DNA from: Fibrisoma montanum
GTDB taxonomy: Bacteria > Bacteroidota > Bacteroidia > Cytophagales > Spirosomataceae
Assembly: GCF_003583365.1 (NCBI RefSeq)
Contig: NZ_QXED01000005.1
Coordinates: forward strand, 310,001 to 374,000
Length of the DNA stretch: 64,000 nucleotides
Reading direction: 5' to 3'
The position numbers and the translations under genes were made by a program. Below, in pieces: positions 58,392-64,000 of this stretch (within the stretch, counting starts at the first letter, position 1; each line of letters starts with the position of its first letter). Below the pieces are notes generated by a model that was not told the DNA's origin, made no database searches, and saw only the letters and a program-made list of their open reading frames with translations.

Positions 58392-59777
58392 TTTGGTTTC
58401 CTTCAGGTAAATCCATAGCAGCCCGTCTTTTGTCTCCATTTTTTCCACCAGGAACCACGTTCCTGCATCGAACAGTACTTCTTCCTCGGATTTGAAGTCA
58501 CTCAATTCCTTAATCTTGCGGCCGGTCTTCGACTTGATGACAAATCGTTGGGGACCCTCAAATGCTTTATTGGCACTTGCCGACGTTGACGTGAAGCCCT
58601 TGTGCTGAATGGGTACCTTTCGGCTGAGGGCGTCACGATACCCGTCGATGACCGATTGCGGTAGATCATCACCCCGATAGACCCGTTTCGTGTACTTCGG
58701 TAGCTTGTTAAGCAGGGAAGATAAGACCCGCGTAAACGCACCGAAGTATTGCTCCTGATCGGGCCTTGCACCCCGAAAGTTCCCCCTTAGCCATCGGTTC
58801 AAATCGTAGTATGCACTTCGCGAATAATCGAAGGTGGCCGCCAGCTCTTCATGATCGGCGGTCGGGAACTGGCTTTGCAACGAATCCGTCTTATTGAGCG
58901 CATCCATGAACGATGGACTTAGCCGAAGCGTCTGATAGTCGGCTTCGCGCTGGAGCCGTTCGCCGTCCTGGTCGATGGCGTCGATGTCAGCCTTCTCTTC
59001 CTGAAGTTGCACCGTGTACGGGTGCGAATCACTGAAGACCTGTTCAGTCTGTCCGGGGTTATGATCCAGACCAGGCGCTGGCTTGGGTTGGACTTCCGGA
59101 AGGGGCGTTTCGTCTTCGTCGGTGGGTTCAGCTCCACACACACAGTTGTAGTCTGAGGGTGGGTAATGCGTGGCCCAGAACGGATCATCGAACGCCCGAA
59201 TGACGTGGTAGAACGGCTTATGCTCTTCGCGGGGCGTTGCGGCCCGGCTGGGCAAATACTCCAGATTCGGATACAGGTCGCTGTTGGCAGCAAACTCCTG
59301 CCAGCGGCTCCCCATCCGGGCGGCCCGGATCGCCGTGTTGTATTCCGTCTTCAGCCATCGTTCGTTGTAGGCTCCGACTATACCTTGCGCGGCCTTTTTG
59401 AATTCACGCCACGGCCGTTTCGTCGTGCCGTCTTCCGACATCAACAGCTTGGCTAACTCCTGCTGCTGCACATAGGATTTGCGGGCGCTGAACCAGGTGC
59501 CCGTCTTGTGCATGTGTCCCAAAAACGCCGGGTTCGGTTTGCCGTACTGGAGTACGCCGACCGTTATGCCGTGTCCAATCGCTTCGTTAGTCAGCTTGAA
59601 GAGGTTGGGTTCGACCAGACCGCTAAAGCCATCATACACGTTCTTTAGTGCCGCTTCCGACATCTTCTTTACGTCGATGAAATCAGGCAGGTCCTGCAAC
59701 TCGTCGTCGCCCGCAGCCAAGTGGACGTGATCGACATGATCGCAGTAGTACAAATGGCGAATGGTTGCCCCGATCAC
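58383..59777 (-). CDS. MuF head protein fused to an ADP-ribosyltransferase domain
   Basis: 464 residues. The MuF-type minor head domain spans about 40-215 (TEYNTAIRAARMGSRWQEF, ending HYPPSDYNCVCG). The C-terminal ~150 residues form an R-S-E class ADP-ribosyltransferase: YSRSAYYDLNRWLRG near 318-332, Arg368 (RVYRGDD), Ser397-Thr-Ser (GFTSTSAS), and Glu431-x-Glu433 (SEEEVLF) followed by FDAGTWFLVE. The protein is expected in the capsid and may be injected with DNA to modify host targets. Portal and terminase genes lie just upstream in the operon. Confidence 0.88.
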   Translation of the reverse strand: MIGATIRHLYYCDHVDHVHLAAGDDELQDLPDFIDVKKMSEAALKNVYDGFSGLVEPNLFKLTNEAIGHGITVGVLQYGKPNPAFLGHMHKTGTWFSARKSYVQQQELAKLLMSEDGTTKRPWREFKKAAQGIVGAYNERWLKTEYNTAIRAARMGSRWQEFAANSDLYPNLEYLPSRAATPREEHKPFYHVIRAFDDPFWATHYPPSDYNCVCGAEPTDEDETPLPEVQPKPAPGLDHNPGQTEQVFSDSHPYTVQLQEEKADIDAIDQDGERLQREADYQTLRLSPSFMDALNKTDSLQSQFPTADHEELAATFDYSRSAYYDLNRWLRGNFRGARPDQEQYFGAFTRVLSSLLNKLPKYTKRVYRGDDLPQSVIDGYRDALSRKVPIQHKGFTSTSASANKAFEGPQRFVIKSKTGRKIKELSDFKSEEEVLFDAGTWFLVEKMETKDGLLWIYLKETKSR

Positions 59778-59785
59778 AGGATCAG

Positions 59786-61087
59786 TTACCGGGTCGGGGC
59801 TTCGGCGAAAAAATCGCGAAACAGGTTTAAAAAGCGTTTAAACGACATTTCGTCCAACGCCTGTTCCACTTTCTTACCTTTTCCAGTCGGCGCTTTCTTC
59901 TTGGCGGCTGGTGGTTGCGGCTCCTGTTCCTGCTGTTCCTTGCGCTCCTGAAGGGCCGCTTCGTCAATCGGTACGTTGTACTCTTCGGCGAAGTAGTCGA
60001 TCTGGAGCGGTGCCACTTCCTTGTGAATCCGCAGGTCCATTTCTAACCGTTCCTTCTTGGTTAGTTTGGCTTCTTCTTCCACGAACTTGAACTCACCGTT
60101 GGCCGCAGATGCAAAGCCCTGGGCGACCAGCATGTTCCGCACGTGGTGGTTCAGGTAGCGAAGAACAAACCGTTGATCGGCGATGGCGATCTTGTCGGCA
60201 ACGCGCTCATGGACTTCCGCCTGGCTTCGACTTGACCCTTTGTCAGTCGTCATAGTCTGACCGATAATAAGCTTGGAGATGGCTTCGTCCATCCGTTTGG
60301 CGAACCGTTCGTAGGTGTCGGCTGACGAGGTTTGATACGTAGACTGGAACGTGATCTCTGATCCAATCGGAAGGACGCCATAGGCCATTGATCCCATTGA
60401 CTCCAATCCCTTTGCCACTTGCTCCCGGTTGCCGGGGATGTTGGGGTCATACTTGCCGACACGGAGCGGCTGACCGAATACTTCGTTGAACGTTGCCCAG
60501 TCCGACACGTCGCCCCGTTTTAGCAGGACCAACGGAGCCGCCTTCAGGAGTAAACCCAGATCGTTCTTTTTGCCGACGCCCAGGCATAGCTTATCGTAAG
60601 GGGCGACGGTGTAGTCGATGCCGGTCGAGTCGGACGGGTTGGCGACTACGATCCCGAATTCAGGTCGGACGTGAGGGCGCGGTACCAGTTCAATCTTACC
60701 GTTAGCGAAATCGCATTGTGACAAGGAATAGCCGTAGAACTTACTGTCCAGGATATTGACAAGTAAGTCCTCGAAGCACTCCTGGTCGATGATCGCCTGA
60801 ATGTCGTCAATGGGTTCGCCATCCTTTTGAAAGGTGAGGGTTGAATTGGTAAGCGTAAGACGGCGCTGATCCAGCACGCTCGAAAGCTGGTCGTCCAGAA
60901 CGATGTCGGCATATAGATCATATAGCAGCTTGCGGACTGGATTGACAATGGACTCTGCTGACTGGAGGGCGGTCTTCCAGGACTGTAGCGACTTCTTCGA
61001 CCTGTCGAGCGACCGGACCTGTAGCGATTGGTCAATGACGGTTAGCGCAGGATTTTTTGCTTTCGGTTTAGTGGTTGACTTCGCCAT
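59786..61087 (-). CDS. Portal protein, DUF935 (Mu gp29-like)
   Basis: 433 residues. Portal features: DLYADIVLDDQLSSVLDQRR, ECFEDLLVNILDSKFYGYSL, GLLLKAAPLVLLKRGDVSDW, FNEVFGQPLRVGKYDPN, IIGQTMTTDKGSSRSQAEVH. These are hallmarks of DUF935 portal proteins. The C-terminal tail is Lys/Gln/Pro-rich. The stop is 8 bp before the MuF gene in the same operon, the usual portal-MuF pair. Confidence 0.93.
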   Translation of the reverse strand: MAKSTTKPKAKNPALTVIDQSLQVRSLDRSKKSLQSWKTALQSAESIVNPVRKLLYDLYADIVLDDQLSSVLDQRRLTLTNSTLTFQKDGEPIDDIQAIIDQECFEDLLVNILDSKFYGYSLSQCDFANGKIELVPRPHVRPEFGIVVANPSDSTGIDYTVAPYDKLCLGVGKKNDLGLLLKAAPLVLLKRGDVSDWATFNEVFGQPLRVGKYDPNIPGNREQVAKGLESMGSMAYGVLPIGSEITFQSTYQTSSADTYERFAKRMDEAISKLIIGQTMTTDKGSSRSQAEVHERVADKIAIADQRFVLRYLNHHVRNMLVAQGFASAANGEFKFVEEEAKLTKKERLEMDLRIHKEVAPLQIDYFAEEYNVPIDEAALQERKEQQEQEPQPPAAKKKAPTGKGKKVEQALDEMSFKRFLNLFRDFFAEAPTR

Positions 61088-61150
61088 GTCAAAACGTGCG
61101 TTTTAAGGCACTCAAATAGTTAGGTGGGTACTGCTACGTTTTTTTAGAGA

Positions 61151-61191
61151 GCGTAGAATCTCGAAGAATTTAAACAGTATTTAAACGGGTG
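61151..61191. repeat. Element B, copy 2 (41 bp)
   Basis: Pattern GCGTnGAnTCTCGA, then AATTTAAACAGTATTTAAAC and GGGTG. 25 bp are identical to copy 1 at 54047-54071. It lies between the gp36-like gene and the portal, 64 bp 5' of the portal start on the minus strand. Confidence 0.8.
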
Positions 61192-61196
61192 TCGCC

Positions 61197-61616
61197 CTAC
61201 AGGTCGAGCGGTGGACGGCGGGGGTTGCTGCTAAAGGTCACTTGCCCGCCAACAACCGGCTCTTCTGGTATAGGAGCCGGGGCAACGCCTGCCAGCTTGA
61301 TCTTTCCATTAGCCAGCATTTCGAGCGTCTTCAGCGAGCGTTCATACGCCTTGTCTACCTTCGTGGGAATCGTCTCCTGATTGCCATATAAATAGTAGAT
61401 AGCGATGTTGACGCTAAGCTGAAGTAGCAGCTTATGGCGGGCGGTGCCGGTCTTCTCCAGTTCGGGCCGGATGTCATAGAGTTGACCTAAATAGGTCTCC
61501 AGTTCGGATTCAGCCGTTTGACAATGCACCATCACGCCTTCATCGGAGTAGCGGGAAATAGCCGCGATGATTTCAGGGTAGGCGTTGGCCGTTAAATCGG
61601 GCTTGTTTAAAAACAT
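61197..61616 (-). CDS. gp36-like protein (DUF1320)
   Basis: 139 residues from ATG 61616, 1 bp after the terminase stop; a GTG at 61634 inside the terminase gene is less likely. Helical: LTANAYPEIIAAISRYSDEG, AESELETYLGQLYDIRPELE, ARHKLLLQLSVNIAIYYLYG. This matches DUF1320 head-completion proteins of Mu-like phages. In Mu it stands further downstream, here directly after the terminase. Confidence 0.75.
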   Translation of the reverse strand: MFLNKPDLTANAYPEIIAAISRYSDEGVMVHCQTAESELETYLGQLYDIRPELEKTGTARHKLLLQLSVNIAIYYLYGNQETIPTKVDKAYERSLKTLEMLANGKIKLAGVAPAPIPEEPVVGGQVTFSSNPRRPPLDL

Positions 61617-61617
61617 A

Positions 61618-63243
61618 TCAGTAGCGGTTATCACGGCGCATGGGGCCGGGCGTCATGGGTACGTCAATCTTTGCCTTGCGGTTGATCTGCCAGATACCCC
61701 CTTCGAGGGCATCGGGACCGTCGTCGTGCGCGGCCGGGAAGCCGATGAGCTGGTCTTTAAAGTTTCGGAAGTCAACCGACTTCTTGATCTCTTCATTGAA
61801 GCGAATCACGCCCCGTTCAAAAAGCGGTGTCAGGTTTTCGATCCGGCCGTACTTGTCGGGCTTCTTGCGGTCGTCGCCCCTGATCGGTAGCATATACCCG
61901 CGTGGAGTGGACTCGGTAACGTAGTCTACCAGAATCAAATCCTGAATGAAGTTGGCTTCCATGTAGTGGGTTACGAGTCTCGCCCCGTTCTCTTCAAGCC
62001 ATTCGTGCAGATCATAATGCGCCTTCACCATTGCGCCGGTCGTTGCCTGCCGAACCGACATATTCAGCACATCGTAATACCTGCCGATCTTACCGACCGC
62101 GACGATGGCTTTATAGTCATTCTTCTTGGTGTCTTTGAATGACGGGTCGTTATAGGTGACGATGTGATCGTAGACGTAGAGCTTGGCGGGTTTGGTCCAC
62201 AGGATATGTTCGTTCTTGAAAATCCGGCCGACCTGAATGTGCTTATGGAAGTATTCGCGTTGGCTGGAGAGATAGCCGATCTTACCGAATAGTTCTTCCA
62301 GATCAGTACGGGCGAAATTTTCCTTCCAGGCCGGAACACCCTTTTCGCTCTGATCTTCCTTATGGGTCTTCGGGTTCTCCAGCGCGAATACTTTGAGATG
62401 ATAGATGCTGGGGTTGACAACATCGGTGTCTTCGACATCACCCACTAGATGCGCCAATATGGAAGCCCGGTGTATCCGGTTGCCGACAATGACCATACGA
62501 CTCCGTTTCCCATCGAAACAACCATATAAATCTTCTCGCACCCAGTCAACCGCTTCAGTAACCCGGTCCTGATTCTTGACGATCTCCTTGTCGTCAATAT
62601 CGTCAACGACGATGTAATCGGGCCGCTTTTCTCCTCTACGAGTTCCACGAGGGCTTTGCCCCCGACCGAATGCCCAGAAGCCAATACCGTCCTGGGTAGC
62701 GAATTGGCCTTCCGCCCAGTCACCATGCGAGTACTGTTCCCCGTAATCGGCAATGTAACGGGCATTGCCCTCCAGTTCCAGTTGAATGTCGATCAGTAGT
62801 CCAACGGCTTTTGCGTAGTTGTTAGATACGACGATCATGCCGTTCAGCTCACCCTTTGCCTTCAGATATAAGGGAAGCATCACGTTCGCAAAAACTGATT
62901 TTGCGTGAGCGCGTGGCCATTCCAGAACCGCCATGATACGGCAATCAGCCGTTATTTTTTTGGCCGCTTGTTTGTGGAACCAGCCGAAGGGCGACTTGCA
63001 ATATTTGGGAAAGTAATACTGACAGAACTCGCTGAAGTTTCCTTTCAGCCGTTCGATCCGGGCAAGCCGCTGTTCGGTTGACTCGTTGAGGTCAGCGGTC
63101 GCGGAGTCACTGACGATCTTCTTTCGGAGATCGTAGTAGTCTTGAAGTTCCTGACGCTCTTTAAAGTTCAGTCGGCTCATGCCGGTACCGGCAAGCTGAG
63201 CATCTTCTTTCTTCTGGTTGCGGGCTTTGTCTAACTGGCTCAT
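61618..63243 (-). CDS. Terminase large subunit (Mu gp28-like)
   Basis: 541 residues. ATPase: Walker A-like EWPRAHAKSV near 109-117, Walker B YIVVDDIDD near 210-218. Nuclease: Asp367 (TYNDPSFKDT) and DDGPDALEGG near 519-526. It cuts and packages DNA into the head. The start overlaps the small terminase gene by 4 bp. The Walker A variant lacks the usual GKS and has HAKS, as in several Mu-like terminases. Confidence 0.93.
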   Translation of the reverse strand: MSQLDKARNQKKEDAQLAGTGMSRLNFKERQELQDYYDLRKKIVSDSATADLNESTEQRLARIERLKGNFSEFCQYYFPKYCKSPFGWFHKQAAKKITADCRIMAVLEWPRAHAKSVFANVMLPLYLKAKGELNGMIVVSNNYAKAVGLLIDIQLELEGNARYIADYGEQYSHGDWAEGQFATQDGIGFWAFGRGQSPRGTRRGEKRPDYIVVDDIDDKEIVKNQDRVTEAVDWVREDLYGCFDGKRSRMVIVGNRIHRASILAHLVGDVEDTDVVNPSIYHLKVFALENPKTHKEDQSEKGVPAWKENFARTDLEELFGKIGYLSSQREYFHKHIQVGRIFKNEHILWTKPAKLYVYDHIVTYNDPSFKDTKKNDYKAIVAVGKIGRYYDVLNMSVRQATTGAMVKAHYDLHEWLEENGARLVTHYMEANFIQDLILVDYVTESTPRGYMLPIRGDDRKKPDKYGRIENLTPLFERGVIRFNEEIKKSVDFRNFKDQLIGFPAAHDDGPDALEGGIWQINRKAKIDVPMTPGPMRRDNRY

Positions 63244-63716
63244 TGTTGCATGACTTCGCGTTTAGTGACCAGATAGTCGTCCGAATAAGGGACAATAGCC
63301 TTTGCCAAATCAGGCGACTTGGCATTGATGAACTCAACTAATTCCCGCACGATGCCGACGATATTGGCCCAGCTCAGTTCCTTTCCTTTGATGGTGGCGA
63401 ACATCTTGGCCAGGGCGTCTACTTCGCCTTTGTCGATGAGGACCAGAGCAGCTTCGGGATCGTCGGTAATAGCCTGTCGATTGGCTTTAACCCGTTGGTG
63501 CATGGCTTCGAGCTGATAGTCGATCAGATCGCCCATTAAGTCCATACGGTTGCGCTTGCGGGAAATAGCGCCAGCCCGCTCTTCGTGCCAGCCTTCCGCT
63601 GTCGTCCAGTTTGAAACGGTCGTTGCCGATACGTCCAGAATCCGGGCGATCTCGTTGGCCGGAATCTTTATCATGAAGAGTTCCTTCCCGATCTCCTTCT
63701 TGTCGCGATTGCTCAT
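63240..63716 (-). CDS. Terminase small subunit-like protein (gp27-like)
   Basis: 158 residues from ATG 63716 (MSNRDKKEIGKELF); the longer frame to 63860 runs into the divergent regulatory element and is rejected. HTH: IPANEIARILDVSATTVSNW followed by TTAEGWHEER. The remaining part is helical. Position before the large terminase and the HTH suit a DNA-recognising terminase subunit. Confidence 0.8.
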   Translation of the reverse strand: MSNRDKKEIGKELFMIKIPANEIARILDVSATTVSNWTTAEGWHEERAGAISRKRNRMDLMGDLIDYQLEAMHQRVKANRQAITDDPEAALVLIDKGEVDALAKMFATIKGKELSWANIVGIVRELVEFINAKSPDLAKAIVPYSDDYLVTKREVMQQ

Positions 63717-63949
63717 ATAAGTACGGTGGTGGGCGTTGACTGCCTGACCAAAGTTGGTCGGTAGCGGGGGAATTGGGAAAAGTGATCCTAACTGGTTATC
63801 GGAAAAAGCGTGACCAGTATCGGATGTCGCGTAACCAGTTAGAGACGGTTTTGCGACCATCGGCCGGGCTTCTCAACTTTCGGTCCTAAAGCACGACGCG
63901 GTTCCCCGCCGGGACCCGGCCGTACACGATCAGTACCCACCGTACACAC
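63717..63949. promoter_or_regulatory. Divergent late promoter region with element A, copy 2
   Basis: CTAACTGGTTA (63788-63798) and TAACCAGTTAG (63832-63842) form a perfect 11-bp inverted repeat. Between and overlapping are direct repeats GCGTGACCAGT (63808-63818) and GCGTAACCAGT (63829-63839), 21 bp apart. Terminase genes run left and a new operon runs right from here. The region 63802-63850 matches copy 1 at 53883-53930. Confidence 0.75.
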
Positions 63950-64000
63950 ATGAGCAAAACCGCGAAGTCAAAGACCTTCCTGGCCAGTGATGAAAGCATC
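63950..64000 (+). CDS. Start of the rightward late operon (possible phage protease), truncated
   Basis: Open frame of 17 codons (MSKTAKSKTFLASDESI) to the window edge. The opening fLASDESi resembles the start of protease/scaffold-type proteins in Mu-like phages of Bacteroidota, which precede the capsid gene. It is preceded by the element A promoter region. The function is a guess from this short piece and from the absence of capsid genes elsewhere in the window. Confidence 0.4.
   Translation, partial: MSKTAKSKTFLASDESI

Larger units (their letters stand above)
33710..64000. mobile_element. Mu-like transposable prophage (left end approximate, right end outside)
   Basis: Contiguous phage genes: XRE repressor, DDE transposase and MuB-type ATPase on the left, then Mu-like head genes (terminase, gp36, DUF935 portal, MuF) and tail genes. 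Early genes read right, most late genes read left, and a capsid-side operon begins rightwards at the edge. Assigning the two leftmost minus-strand genes (33.7-34.6 kb) to the phage is inferred from AT-rich composition and the iterons between them. The head and tail set otherwise looks intact, so the prophage may be functional. Confidence 0.85.

Noticed and set aside
33710-64000. Absence of capsid, protease and tail tube genes, suggesting a defective prophage.
   Set aside because: A new late operon with its own regulatory element starts at 63,950 and leaves the window, so these genes probably lie to the right.

Overview
The window looks like the chromosome of a Bacteroidota bacterium of the order Cytophagales (Spirosoma-like). 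This rests on protein-level resemblance only: many FtsX-type permeases, a secreted BNR_4 protein, a TonB-type C-terminus and promoter boxes close to TAnnTTTG. I ran no database search.

Host part (1 to about 33.6 kb). A TonB-like gene end, a secreted alpha/beta hydrolase and a membrane-anchored HTH/LamG-like protein come first. A minus-strand array of seven full-length FtsX/MacB-type permeases (2.6-21.7 kb) follows, headed by a PadR regulator. Two plus-strand secreted enzymes (an M28 peptidase and a BNR_4 protein) separate it from a second array of two permeases headed by a second PadR gene (25.6-31.5 kb). No ABC ATPase gene lies beside any permease. Every permease carries an N-terminal prefix domain of about 75 residues, and the two arrays use different prefix subtypes. 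Most spacers inside the arrays are a G-rich/C-rich inverted repeat. A secreted protein of unknown function and a TrpF-like protein without the catalytic Cys end the host part.

Prophage part (about 33.7 kb to the right edge, right end not reached). This is a Mu-like transposable phage. Early genes run on the plus strand: a divergent XRE repressor, a small HTH protein, a DDE transposase (MuA-like), an AAA ATPase (MuB-like), a Gam-like protein and many small proteins. Between two of the small genes sits a tRNA-like cloverleaf whose anticodon arm is replaced by a long structured hairpin. A bidirectional terminator at 43.9 kb separates the early genes from late genes read leftwards on the minus strand: small and large terminase, gp36-like protein, DUF935 portal, a MuF head protein fused to an ADP-ribosyltransferase domain, gpG-like protein, an OB-fold baseplate-like protein, tape measure, tail chaperone with a -1 frameshift site, tail terminator, membrane protein, and fibre and spike proteins. 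A third operon (probably protease and capsid) starts rightwards at 63,950 and leaves the window. A cargo block on the plus strand (54.1-57.7 kb) interrupts the late operon; it holds a TIR/deoxyribosyltransferase-like protein, small proteins, an XRE regulator and a catalytically intact TnpB. A lipoprotein gene sits antisense among the tail genes.

Regulation visible in sequence. A ~49-bp element with direct repeats exactly 21 bp apart lies upstream of two late transcription starts in the same relative orientation. A 41-bp element and shorter TTTAAA doublets lie upstream of further phage genes, and a run of 12-bp iterons lies near the left end.
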